64,000 nucleotides of DNA. It comes from Prochilodus magdalenae (taxonomy: Eukaryota; Chordata; Actinopteri; Characiformes; Prochilodontidae). The position numbers and the translations under genes were made by a program. The notes under the pieces are model-generated. The model ran no database searches and had not been told where the DNA came from. It was given only the letters and a program-made list of their open reading frames with translations. Within the stretch, counting starts at the first letter, position 1. The number at the start of each line of letters is the position of its first letter. The DNA is taken from contig JAMWET010000483.1 in assembly GCA_024036415.1 (NCBI GenBank), positions 217,001-281,000 of the forward strand, in the 5' to 3' direction. Positions 46,721-57,299 of this stretch are shown here, piece after piece.

Positions 46721-47156
46721 ATGATTATGGCTATGCTCGGTAATGTCTGAAACATTGCTTCATGAGAATTTTGGGAAGGTTTTGGCCTGACATGCATGGA
46801 AGACAAACGTCTAGACTCTTCTCTGTCCAGGAAACCAGCGGGTGCTTTTATATAGAACCTTATTTTTTACTAGAGGACCCTTAAGGAAATGTTTATTTCA
46901 AGTGTGGTTTCATTGAAAGAATGTAGGGCTCTTATAGTCCAGCCCGTCCTTACATCTGTCCTGTAGCTGATCAGATTTAAAGCCCTGGCGTTCACCTTGA
47001 AAGCCAAAAATGGGCCCAATGGTAATAGTGAAAACACTGAGCTTCAGGTACGGCTCAGCTTGACCTGCCGTCCTTGAGGAAGCATGTACAGACTCAACAG
47101 ACTTCCACTGACTGTCCGGACAGCAGAGACTCTCACTTTTTAAAGACCCAATAACT
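46721..47156. other. Diverged flank of the repeat array
   Basis: Mostly unassigned. The end ('ctttttaaagacccaataac') still belongs to the ~290-bp unit. Confidence 0.4.
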
Positions 47157-47158
47157 TA

Positions 47159-47691
47159 CAGGGGTTGGACAATGAAACTGAAACACCTGGTTTTAGACCA
47201 CAATCATTTATTAGTATGGTGTAGGGCCTCCTTTTGCGGCCAATACAGCGTCAGTTGGTCTTGGGAATGACATATACTGCGTCCTGCACAGTGGTCAGAG
47301 GGAGTTTAAGCCATTCTTCTTGCAGGATAGTGGCCAGGTCACTACATGATGCTGGTGGAGGTTCGTCCTTCTTGGTGGTATGCTGACATTACCCTGGATA
47401 CCGTGGCTCTTGATACATCACAAAGACTTGCTGTCTTGGTCACAGATGCGCCAGCAAGACGTGCACCAACAATCTGTCCTCTTTTGAACTCTGGTATGTC
47501 ACCCATAATGCTGTGTGCATTGCAGTATTTTGAGCAGAACTGTGCTCTTACCTGCTAACTGAACCTTCACACTCTGCTCTTACTGGTGCAATGTGCAATT
47601 AATGAAGATTGGCCACCAGGCTGGTCCAATTTAGCCATGAAACCTCCCACACTAAGATGACAGGTGTTTCAGTTTCATTGTCCAACCCCTG
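47159..47691. mobile_element. Internally deleted Tc1-type element with intact ends
   Basis: It has perfect long inverted termini: 'caggggttggacaatgaaac' on the left, and its complement on the right. TA dinucleotides lie at 47157-47158 and 47692-47693. The interior joins a segment with 'gggcctccttttgcggccaa' directly to one with 'gcatgctgacatt'-like coding sequence (LVVC/ITLDTVALDTSQRLAV frame), consistent with an internal deletion of a full Tc1-like transposon. It is 533 bp, inserted in the repeat unit 'aaacttaatttagcc'. Confidence 0.85.
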
Positions 47692-47693
47692 TA

Positions 47694-48570
47694 ATTTAGC
47701 TTACACTCATCAAAAGAAGGTGGTTCCTTAAGGCGCTCTTTAGTAAAGAAAATGGTTCTGTATGGCACCTAAAGGGTTCTGCTATTGCTACATATCAGAC
47801 AACACAACTACAGCCAAACTCTTTTTTGGTGCTACATAGAGCTCATTTCAAAACGGTTCCATATAGACTCATCTACAGCTACATCTTCCACCAATCTGAA
47901 GAATCCTTTTATGATGCAAAGAGTGTTTGTGCTTCTATAGAGAACCATTTTCAAGAACCGTCTTTTAAAATGTGATGTGAAGGGAATGAATTAGCCTGTA
48001 GGACAGGCATCAGGACTCAACAGACTTCCACTGACTGTCCATACAGCAGAGACTCAAAAACTTAATTTACCCTAAGCTCATGGAAAAAAGGCGGTTCCTT
48101 AAGGTGCTCTTTGATAAAGAAAATGGTTCTGTATGGCACCAAAAGGGTTCTGCTATTGCTAAAAGCTGAACAACACAACTACAAAATGGTCTTTTCAAAA
48201 CAGTTCCATCCATCTACAGCTACATCTTCCACCAATCTGAAGAATCCTTTTATGACGCAAAGAACCTTTTGGTGATGCAAAGGGTTTTTGGAGTGTTTGT
48301 GCTTCTATATAGAACCATTTTCAAGAACCGTCTTTTAAAATGTGATGTGAAGGGAAAGAATTGGCGTGTAGGACAGGCATCAGGACTCAACAGACTTCCA
48401 CAGGGTCCCTAACTTTCGGACGACCCAAGAACTTTTTGGTTTGCGATGGTTTTTAAGGGTTCTTTAGAAAAGACAATGGTTCTATATAGCACCAAAAAGG
48501 GTTCTACTATTGCTACAAGGTTGACATCACAACTACAGCAAAACCCTAATTTGGTGCTACATAGTTAGTC
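47694..48570. repeat. Continuation of the ~290-bp GGTTCT repeat array
   Basis: Three further diverged units resume after the Tc1 insertion, anchored by 'ggtggttccttaaggcgctc', 'ggcggttccttaaggtgctc' and 'ggttctttagaaaagacaat'. Confidence 0.8.
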
Positions 48571-48572
48571 AA

Positions 48573-48703
48573 AGACTGCAAAGGTGAACCGTTTGTTGCC
48601 ACACGTCCACGTCTGGCGTGTTGGGATAGCCAATATGGCGGCCTGACGCCATACTGCGAGACAGACTTCTGTATGTGTTGCTCAATAAATATTGATCATA
48701 TCA
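48573..48703 (+). mobile_element. Tc1 family A 3' fragment
   Basis: 'gtcaaagactgcaaaggtga' is fused to 'ccaatatggcggcctgacgc' and 'ctcaataaatattgatcata', matching separate parts of family A with further deletions. It runs directly into the 16-bp minisatellite. Confidence 0.7.
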
Positions 48704-49505
48704 ATGCCAGTCTCTACACTAGTCTACTTCTACACTAGTCTACTTCTACACTAGTCTACTTCTACACTAGTCTATTTCTACACTAGTCTATCTCTACACC
48801 AGTCTATCTCTACACTAGTCTATCTCTACGCTAGTCTATCTCTACACCAGTCTATCTCTACACCAGTCTATCTCTACACTAGTCTATCTCTACGCTAGTC
48901 TATCTCTACACCAGTCTATCTCTACACTAGTCTATCTCTACGCTAGTCTATCTCTACACTAGTCTATCTCTACGCTAGTCTATCTCTATGCTAGTCTACT
49001 TCTACACCAGTCTATTTCTACGCTAGTCTATCTCTACCCTAGTCTATCTCTACACTAGTCTATTTCTACCCTAGTCTATCTCTACACTAGTCTATCTCTA
49101 CACTAGTCTATTTCTACACTAGTCTATCTCTACACTAGTATATCTTTACACTAGTCTATCTCTACGCTAGTCTATCTCTACACTAGTCTATCTCTACCCT
49201 AGTCTATCTCTACACTAGTCTATCTCTACGCTAGTCTATCTCTATGCTAGTCTACTTCTACACCAGTCTATTTCTACGCTAGTCTATCTCTACCCTAGTC
49301 TATCTCTACACTAGTCTATCTCTACACTAGTCTATCTCTACAGTAGTCTATTTCCACACTAGTCTATCTCTACACCAGCCTATTTCTACACTAGTCTATC
49401 TCTACACTAGTCTATTTCTACACTAGTCTATCTTTACACTAGTCTACTTCTACACTAGTCTACTTCTACTTCTCTACCGTAGTATATTTCTATTTCTACT
49501 ATGAG
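48700..49505. repeat. 16-bp minisatellite array
   Basis: About 50 units of 'cactagtctatctcta' with point variants (acgctag, accctag, acaccag). Longer blocks of variants recur: the 'tctatgctagtctacttcta' block appears at about 48987 and 49240, showing a multi-unit duplication. Confidence 0.95.
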
Positions 49506-49564
49506 CAATAAAACTGCATAGCATAACCCTGTTTTCTGGATTTTAATTTTTAATATTTTTAGTA

Positions 49565-49653
49565 TTTTTTTTTTGTACCGTTCTTTCCTCTGTGCTGCTG
49601 TAACATTGTAAATTTCCCCACTGTGGGATCAACAAAGGATTATCTTATCTTAT
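49565..49653 (+). mobile_element. LINE-type 3' end
   Basis: 'gtaaatttccccactgtggg' followed by 'atcaacaaaggattatcttatc' is the 3' end typical of an L2-like non-LTR family in fish, finishing with a short TTATC repeat. Confidence 0.6.
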
Positions 49654-49779
49654 GAAAGGCTAGTCTGTCAGAACTAAAGGTATGGGGAAGTGAACTTCTT
49701 GGTACACCAAACTAGGGCAAGTTAGCCTCCCAGCCTCCCAAGGTTCAAAGATACTTTTCCACATTACAATACAAACAAA

Positions 49780-49990
49780 CAGCAGTGGCTAAAATCCCAG
49801 TCTACAGGAAACTCTCCTCGGAATTGTGCCGGGGACGCCATCTACCAAATCTAGCCCAGATTCACAGTTGTTTGATGGAAGAGTGACTGAACATTGATCT
49901 GGCCTACATCCAGGAACAGTCCATGCCCAATCCGATCCCAGCTGTTATTGGTGCTAATGGAGGTACTACATGGTCTTAGGTACGTTGCAG
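49780..49990 (+). mobile_element. Tc1 family B 3' half
   Basis: Matches the 3' half of family B from 'gcagtggctaaaatcccagt' to 'cagctgttattggtgctaat'; the end is not preserved. Confidence 0.7.
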
Positions 49991-50212
49991 TCACAGGTGA
50001 GCTTACATGGGTTGGTATTAGAGTATGAAGACTCATCGTTGGTAAACCCGTTGGGTAGTAAAGCTCACATCTCAGTGGGAAGTGCCTATAGATCTGATTC
50101 AGCCGGTAGTGAGTTCGGCTGCCGTGTAGTGTTTTCATTAGGTTGTTTATTGGTCTCCTTTAACTAATGCTGTGCTTTATGTAAATGCACAGCATAAATC
50201 CAGTAAATCCAG

Positions 50213-50217
50213 CCTAA

Positions 50218-50251
<34 letters not shown>
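50213..50251. repeat. (AAAT)n microsatellite
   Basis: About ten tandem AAAT units. Confidence 0.98.
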
Positions 50252-50252
<1 letters not shown>

Positions 50253-50316
50253 AGTCCACTTTGTCCTTTCCAGGTTATTCAAACCATCACAGGGTCTATA
50301 ATTCAACAGCGAGATA

Positions 50317-50317
<1 letters not shown>

Positions 50318-50405
<88 letters not shown>

Positions 50406-51243
50406 TCCCTCTCTTTATCTCTTTTTCTCTCTCTGTCTCTTTTCTTTCTCACTCTCTCCTTTCTTTGTCTATCACTTTTTCACTTTCTCCCTCTTGTTCT
50501 TTCTCTCTCTCTCTCTCTCTGTCTTTATCGTTTTCTCTCTCTCTTTTTCTCTTTCTCTTTTTCCTCTGTCTCTCTCTCTCTTTCTCTTTTTCTCTCTCTT
50601 CTCTCTCTCTTTTTCTCTTTCTCTCTCTCTTTTTTTTACTCTCTCTCTTTTTCTCTTACTTTTTCTCTTTCTCTCTCTCTCGCTCTTTTATTTTTTTCTC
50701 TCTCTCTCGCTCTCTCTCTTTCTCTTTCTCCTTTTTTTCTTTTTCTCTCTCTCACTCTTTTTCTCATACTTTTTCTCTTTTCTTTCTCTCCCTCTCTTTC
50801 TTCTTTTTTTCTCTTTCTCTCTCTCCCTCTTTCTCCTTTTTTCTCTTTCTCTCTCTCCCTCTCTTTCTTCTTTTTTTCTCTTTCTCTCTCTCCCTCTCTT
50901 TCTCCTTTTTTCTCTTTCTCCTTTTTTCTCTTTCTCTCTCTCTCCTTTTTTTATCTTTCTCTCTCTCTTTCTCCTTTTTTTCTTTTTCTCTCTCTCTCTC
51001 TTTCTCTCTCTCTGTCTTTATCGTTTTCTCTCAATTTTTTTCTCTCTCTCTCTCTCTTTTCTCTTTCTCTCTCTCTCTCTCTCTCTCTGTCTTTATCATT
51101 TTTTCTCTCTCTTCTCTCTCTCTCTTTTTCTCTTTCTCTCTCTCTCTTTATTTTTCTCTCCAATTTTTTCTCTCTCTTTTTCTCTTACTTTTTCTTTTTC
51201 TCTCTCTCTCTCTCTCTCTCTCTTTCTCCTTTTTTTCTCCTCT
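50318..51243. repeat. (GT)n, (CT)n and ~850-bp polypyrimidine tract
   Basis: (GT)n at 50318-50348 is followed by (CT)n and then a long C/T-only tract with embedded (TTTTTC) variants. Its last third contains the distinctive word 'ctccaattttttctctctc' (about 51158), also present in complement within 53130-53785. All three plus-strand frames stay open, a consequence of composition. Confidence 0.95.
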
Positions 51244-51940
51244 CTACTACACTACACTACCCTACCCACCCATTTCTCATTGGCCATCCGCCTCCTAAGC
51301 AAATGAAGACGTCCATGCATTACTCCTCTCCCTGGGTGGAGTGGAGCTTGTTGTGGCTCTAAGTTGGCTGTGATTGAATAGCTCCCTGGAGAAGAAGCAG
51401 TTCCGCATTGCTGGCTCCTCAACGCAAAATAAATAATCAAATAAATATGCAGCGCAGCGGCCAATACAGCCAACAGCAAAGCCCGACAACAGCAGCCAAG
51501 GCCCTTCGTCACCGAGCAGCGGCTGAGAAATACCTTCAACGGGGCCTTGATTCATTCAAAACGACAAGTTCGGATCCCCCGTCTTATTCCCTCTCTTAAA
51601 GAGAAAGGCGAGTTCCTGATTCATTTGTTTCCCAGTGTCGTTTTTTAATCATATTTCACCCCCCTTTTGTTCTGTCTAGCTCAATGGCACAAATTCATTT
51701 TCAAATGAGCTGTTCTGTGTATAATGGCAAAGTATTGATCTTTTCGCCTTTGACAAAAGCAATTTTCCCCCGAACTGTCTGAGTCATCGTGGAGCCATGT
51801 GGCTTCTCTTTTTTCCCCAATTCAATTTAGGCCTGAATAAGAAACGCTCTGAAACACCCGGGCACAAAAGAGTGACTGATTTTAAAGAGCGCGCGTGTGA
51901 GACCATGTTATTCCAGCCCATAATACCGAGGTTTATCATA
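51244..51940. other. Candidate conserved non-coding element / enhancer
   Basis: About 0.7 kb of non-repetitive sequence sits between two inverted low-complexity tracts. Suggestive words include 'aaataaataatcaaataaat' next to 'atatgcagcgc' (51430-51455), 'cctttgacaaaagcaatttt' (a TCF/LEF-like CTTTGA, about 51748) and 'atttcaccccccttttgttc'. The open frames (for example 95 codons on the minus strand) have no domain. This is a texture-based call. Confidence 0.3.
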
Positions 51941-52339
51941 TCAGCTGTGCCGCTAGGGTTGCCAGGTGTCCGGAATTGGATCGGATTGCAGGCTGGATGG
52001 TACTCGTTTTTTGGATTTCTTCTTTTTATGTTTTAGATCCTGGAATAAAATCTTTATCTTTATCTCGTCTCGGTCTCAGTTTTAACTCCATGTGTTCAGG
52101 CCTCGCTCTTGGCTTGAAGTGGACTATAGTAGCCCTGACCGTGAAATGACCGGAAAAGCGAGAATAGCAGGCTTTGTGGCAACTGGAGCTTTTTCAGCTT
52201 GCCCATTCCCAGTGTATATGTGTCTTGTACTTCTTAATCATTTTAATTTGGTTTCCCAGGTAATAATGAGGTATATGTTAATGATAGCCAGCACAAATAT
52301 TTATAATATTCAAATATAAACACAAATACTTATATTTAT
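51941..52339. other. Unassigned sequence
   Basis: Starts with 'ctagggttgccaggtgtccg', which resembles the MITE termini at 22270 and 42242 only in its first dozen bases; no right-hand partner was found. Confidence 0.3.
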
Positions 52340-52920
52340 ATATGGTAAGGAAGATAAAAGTGACCAGGATCAATAACTGATGATAAATTTAGACTGATAT
52401 GATCAATATTTATTGAGCTACACATATTGAAGTCTGTCTCTCAGTATGGCGTCGGGCCGCCGTGTTTGCTAACCCAACATCCCAGACGTCTCGGTATGGA
52501 GCTGTAGAGGTTCCTAATGGTGTCCTGTGATAATCCATCCCATGCAGCTTGAATATCCTCACACAGTTCCTGCAGATGGTGCGGTAGGGGTGGAGGTGGA
52601 GTGACACCAGGTCTTCTGGACGTGTCACAATGGACCGTTCATCTTGGTGCTGACCACGGTGCCTCCTCACACTGATTGGTTGGGTCTTTTTTACCATAAC
52701 AGAAGCAGGACTCGTCACTGAAGATGACCCGCTGCCATTCTGAGTCACTCCATGACAGTCTGGCACGACACCATCGCAGTCTTAACGTGGTGTTAAGGAC
52801 AGTCGTGGTAACGGTCTGTGTGCATGTTTTCCTGTGTGGTGCAGCCGTCTGCCAAGACAGCACTACCAGGATGACTCATGGAGGACACCACTGCTGGCTG
52901 AATGTCTGTAGGGGTTGGGT
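52340..52920 (-). mobile_element. Tc1 family A copy (partial)
   Basis: The minus strand carries the A-family 3' untranslated region, the C-terminal region and the first-Asp segment (WSDSEWQRVIFSDES, about 52705-52745), joined across the family deletion. A 118-codon frame remains open. The tips of both terminal repeats are missing. Confidence 0.8.
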
Positions 52921-52948
52921 GTAGGAGTCCGGGCGATGCCGCCTGCCG

Positions 52949-52962
52949 CCAGCAGAGGGCAG
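52949..52962 (+). promoter_or_regulatory. CTCF core motif (full consensus match)
   Basis: CCAGCAGAGGGCAG matches all 14 positions of the degenerate CTCF core CCASYAGRKGGCRS. It lies in a GC-rich block (52925-53100) next to a Tc1 copy. Occupancy is unknown. Confidence 0.35.
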
Positions 52963-53128
52963 TGCCGTTCTGGGTGGACTACAGGCTGGAACTCCAACCC
53001 CCAGAATGCCCCGGGCTGATCAATCCAACAAGCTGCACCTGAGGCGCCGGCCATATGAGCCCCCACCAAACAACCATCTCTGCTACACCTTTGTAGAGGG
53101 GTAGACAGTACGGTCCAGCGAATAAGGT

Positions 53129-53129
53129 C

Positions 53130-53201
<72 letters not shown>

Positions 53202-53785
53202 AGAAAAAAAATAAGAGAGCGAGAGAAAGAGAAAGAGAAAAAGTAAGAGAAAAAGAGAGAGAGAGAGAGAAAAAATTGGAGAGAAAAATAAAGAGAGAGA
53301 GAAAGAGAGAGAAAGAGGGAGAGAGAGAGAGAGAAAGAAAGAAAGAGAAAGAGGAAGGAAGGAGAAAGAAAGAAAGAAAGAAAGGAAAAGAGAGAAAGAA
53401 AGAAAAGAAAGAGAAAGAAAGGAAGAAAGAAAGAAAGAAACGAAAAGAGAGAAAGAAAGAAAAGAAAGAAAAAAAGGAAGTAAAAAAAGAAAGAAAGGAA
53501 GGAAGGAAAAAGAAAGAAAGAAAGGAAAAGAGAGAAAGAAAGGAAGGAAGGAAAAAGAGAGAAAAGTAAAAAAAACTAAAAGAAAGAAAGAAAGAGAAAG
53601 AAAGAAAGAAAAAGAAAAAAGGAAGTAAAAAGAGAAAGAAAGGAAGGAAGGAAAAAGAAAGAAAGAAAGGAAGGAAGGAAAAAGAAAGAAAGAAAGGAAA
53701 AGAGAGAAAAAAGAAAGGAAAAGAGAGAAAGAAAGAAAGAAAGGAAAAAGAGAGAAAAGTAAAAAAAACTAAAAGAAAGAAGCGC
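53129..53785. repeat. ~650-bp polypurine (GAAA/GAGA) tract
   Basis: Starts with (GAAA)n and continues as A/G-only sequence. The section 53200-53340 contains 'aaaaaattggagagaaaaat' and 'gagagcgagagaaagagaa', exact counterparts (reverse complement) of words in 50318-51243. Minus-strand frames are compositional artefacts. Confidence 0.95.
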
Positions 53786-53940
53786 TTAAAAATAATTAAA
53801 TAAACAAATAGAGTAGAGAACGTGAGCAGGAGAAAACAAAGAGAAAGACGGAGAGACCCACAAAAGAAAAGATAACCCCTGTCTATTAAACCCTCTCCTG
53901 TTTGTTTCTGTTCTTTTATAAACTTGCTCTTCCGTTTGAG

Positions 53941-54145
53941 CACGCGTAGCGCAGCGGTAACACAGGGGCCTCCACTCCGGAGGTCGGTGCTTTGATCCCC
54001 GCCTACACCACCTCACACAAACCCATTCCCTCTGAGCAGTTCACTCCCTGCACTCATTGTGTCACGTGCGTCCACATCCAGGAAACCCGCTCGCTTCCAG
54101 ATACCCCAACCGCACCGTGACCTGGGTCAGTCAGGTACAGCGATA
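53941..54145 (+). mobile_element. tRNA-derived SINE with A and B boxes
   Basis: Box A 'tagcgcagcgg' (53947-53957) fits TRGYNNARNNG. A box-B-like 'ggtgctttgatcc' (53986-53998) follows at tRNA-like spacing, and the head reads like a decayed tRNA. The body contains 'cagttcactccctgcact'. The tail is unclear. It cannot be a functional tRNA because the arms do not pair. Confidence 0.65.
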
Positions 54146-54399
54146 AGGCCTACGTCACATGCATGGCTGAGCGTGAAACTGGAACCCTGTTAGTTCACTC
54201 CCATTGGGTGCAGCTATTTGCACAGGTATTCTTTGATGATGGACGAACAGAACAAGATAGACAGACCGGGGATACAGGAAGAACGCTGGAAAAGCATATA
54301 CAGCAGCTTATGTACAACTCCACCCGACCCGCTCTCATAGAACCCAGCCCTGTCTGTTTCTGAGACTCCTCCAAACTGGCAACCCCAAACAGAGCCCTA

Positions 54400-54935
54400 A
54401 TAGACATCGGGCTCCTTAGAAAAGAAAAAGCCGAGGCTCCAGTATTGATCTTCCTGATGTCTGAGATCTGAGATACCGATGCTCGTGCGAATGAGAAGCA
54501 AAGGCAGCGATTTGCGGCCGTGTCTCCAAAACAATTCAAACCAGCTTTCGGCTACTCAGCGGTCAGGCTTTGTTTTACGCTCTCGTCCACATCACTACAA
54601 AGGTGTCTGAGCAGAAAGAGAGTCTATATTTGCATTTAAATTGAAACGATGAGTTAACCAAATTCGGCGGCCTACTCGCAGGCCCGCCGAGCCGGAGCGC
54701 AACAAAAGGGGTCTTGCCTTTTGTCTTTGGCATGGAGGGGAAAGTCAAAGAGAACACGAGTACACAAAGAGCGAGCTAGATGAAGGGAAACTCATTTACG
54801 CAGGCATTATTAGCGGAGAAGGGCAAACGATGTTACCATAATTAATTATTTTCGGCCTCCCTCCGTTTCATTAGCCAGAGCTGCCTTTGCATTCGCAGCA
54901 CATCTGCAGGACTACGTCGCTGATTCGAGATCAGT
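54400..54935. other. Candidate conserved non-coding element
   Basis: High-complexity block with 'taccataattaattatttt' (homeodomain-like TAATTA, about 54835), 'gaggggaaagtcaaagagaa' and 'gctgcctttgcattcgcag'. CpG-containing and without repeat relatives in the window. Open frames show no domain. Confidence 0.3.
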
Positions 54936-55405
54936 GTTTTTTTTTTTTTTGGACTCTGGATCAGCTCTTATTCTGGAATAGCGCCCCCCACCCCACCCTA
55001 CTTCACGTCCCCCATAGTGACGCGGTTTGATTGTTTTGGAGTGAATTAAATTTTCCAGTTTTTAGTTTTAACACCATGCTGTGACACCGTCATAGATCAT
55101 CTGCAGCTTTAGGAGTGAGGAGAGCTTTAGAGTGCTTTCAGGCTCAGGGATATCGATTATTCATGTCTTAAAGGGGCATATCATTGCCTCCATCAGTTGG
55201 GCTTCATAGCTATACGCACGCTTCACTGCTTCTGCAGCATGTCTCAATCAGTCGTAGGGAACAAGAAGCTGGAAAGTCCGGAGAAAGCTGACTATTGGAA
55301 GTCAATGCCACTATCTAGTTGTCGTCATTTTTTCATTTTGAGATTGCTGAAAGGTCATTTAAGATTAATTCACTTGTTTCTAGTCATTGTTTTCATGTTT
55401 TAAGT
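54936..55405. other. Unassigned sequence with short poly-T
   Basis: Poly-T at about 54937-54950; otherwise no feature recognised. Confidence 0.35.
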
Positions 55406-55409
55406 ATTT

Positions 55410-56275
55410 TTTAGAATTGGAATGGGAATGGGAATTAAAATTGGAATGGCAATTGGCATGGGAATGGGAATTGGAATTACACGAGACCAGAACAGGCACA
55501 AGAACACTCTGTGGAACACTGACGTGTGGGTATGTTATCATTGTGGGGTTGATTAAGGGTTATCTCAGAGTGGGCAGTTAGCTTCTTGTTCCGATTTTCC
55601 GTTCCACCTTAAATGACACTCCAGACGCCTGTTTGGGTGCTGGAATGTAGCTGCGCTATTTATGATGGAATATAACTTCCAATAGGAAGTTCGTGACAGA
55701 CCCAAGAGTTCATCAGATTCCGCATGACCATGTGCTGCCTATAAACACATGGGAATTATCATCGGAATGGCAATTGGAATTAGAATGGGAATTAGGATGG
55801 GAATTGGTAGGGGAACTGGAATCGGAAAGGTAATTGGAATTAGAATGGAAACTGGAATGGCAATTGGAATTAGAATGAGAATGGCAATTGGAAATAGAAT
55901 GGGAATTAGAATTAGGATATGAATTGGTATGGGAACGGGAACTGGAATGGCAATTGGAATTAGAATGAGAATGGCAATTGGAATTAGAATGGGAATTAGA
56001 ATTAGGATAGGAATTGGTATGGGAATCAGAATGGTAATTGGAATAAGAATTAGAATGGGAACTGGAATGGCAGTTGGAATTAGAATGAGAACAGGAACGA
56101 GAATGTGAATTGGAATCAGAATGGGAATGGGAATGGCAATGGGAAGAGGAGTGAGAATGGGAATGGGAATCAGAATTAGAATGGGAATGGGAAGAGGGGC
56201 GAGAATGTGAATTAGAATAGGAATGGGAATGGAAATTAAAATGGGAATTGGAATGTGATTTGGAATTGGAGTTTT
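55410..56275. repeat. GGAATT/GGAATG hexamer-type array, interrupted
   Basis: Units such as 'gaattggaattagaatggga' run at 55412-55475 and again at 55755-56275. Between them sits a copy of repeat E (about 55500-55745), so either E inserted into the array or two arrays flank it. Confidence 0.9.
55500..55745. repeat. Repeat E copy 1
   Basis: Shares with 57000-57255 the words 'actcagagtgggcagttagc' (one base different), 'ccgttccaccttaaatga', 'gacacctgttgctggaatgt'-type and 'cagcatgaccat' endings. No ORF. A ~250-bp interspersed repeat of unknown class. Confidence 0.6.
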
Positions 56276-56999
56276 TAATCAGCCACTTTATTGGCTCACT
56301 GTATTGGCAGAAAATTCTTATTTAAAAAAAACATGTTTTGAAATAAGTCAAATTATCTGCTCATATAGTGAGAAAATGTGTCTTATTAAAACAATAAAAA
56401 CCACCTGGAAATAAATTACATTGTCTGCATTATATTGGTTCCTCTCAGAGCTTCTTCATGTTCTAAGAAAGCCAAATGGCTCTTCCTCATGCTCCTCATA
56501 CAGTTTCCCTTTCTGAGTCTTGGTTCTTCTCAGTGGTTCTCGCTAATGCTCTTTGCAAGTTAATCCTTTTGAGCCTTGGTTCCTCTCTGGGATCCTTCCT
56601 CATGCATTTGAGGTTCTCCGTTTAAGCTTTGGTTCCTCTCAACGGTTTCTCTTGGTCTCCACCCACCACCCCCCAATATTATTTAGGGGCCATAATAATT
56701 AGAGACCACCTGCTCGGGCATGAAGACCATCAACAAAACTCAGAACCAGTCATCACGTAAGCTTACCACTGTGGCAGTTAAACTCGTATTAACAGAAACA
56801 TGTGTTACAATTACTTATCTAGGACCACCTGCCGCTTTGGAATTGTTTAAGCAATGAGACCACCTGCCCAAGCGTGAAGACCATTAACCAAAGTAACATT
56901 AGCCAAGCCGCTGCCACGTTTGTATTCATTGCCAGAGTGGGTAATCAGGAGAGTCAGGAGAATTCCCGGTGGGCTGCTTACTGTGGGCTAATGAGTAAA
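56276..56999. other. Unassigned sequence with weak repeat phrases
   Basis: 56430-56650 contains several 'ttggttcctctca' phrases that resemble the fish retroposon tail near 44315, in loose tandem. The rest is unassigned. Confidence 0.35.
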
Positions 57000-57255
57000 C
57001 TCGCGTATTAGCACGAGAACGCTCAGCGGAACGCGGACGTGTGGATATGGAATCATGTAAGGGTTAATTTAGGGTTAACTCAGAGTGGGCAGTTAGCTTC
57101 CTGTTCTTATTCTCCGTTCCGCCTTAAATGATGATGCACCTGCATTCAGACACCTGTTGCTGGAATGTCACTGCTGCTCTGTTTATGATGGGATGGAAAT
57201 TCCAACAGGAAGTTCATATTAGACCCAAGAGGAGATCAGATTCAGCATGACCATC
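57000..57255. repeat. Repeat E copy 2
   Basis: See copy 1 at 55500-55745. The two are diverged by substitutions and small indels. Confidence 0.6.
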
Positions 57256-57299
57256 TGAATGATATCTCAGCAAGTAAAATGATCTTACGTCTAGTTGAT

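Noticed and set aside
50317..51362. Three overlapping plus-strand open frames of more than 320 codons
   Set aside because: A pure polypyrimidine tract cannot contain stop codons; translation is Ser/Leu/Phe low complexity in all three frames.
51951..52010. Third MITE copy starting 'ctagggttgccaggtgtcc'
   Set aside because: Only the first dozen bases resemble the termini; no matching right end or target duplication was found.
53128..53943. Open frame of 271 codons on the minus strand
   Set aside because: Same artefact from the polypurine tract.
53941..54015. Functional tRNA gene
   Set aside because: A and B boxes are visible but the acceptor and anticodon arms do not pair; it is a SINE head.
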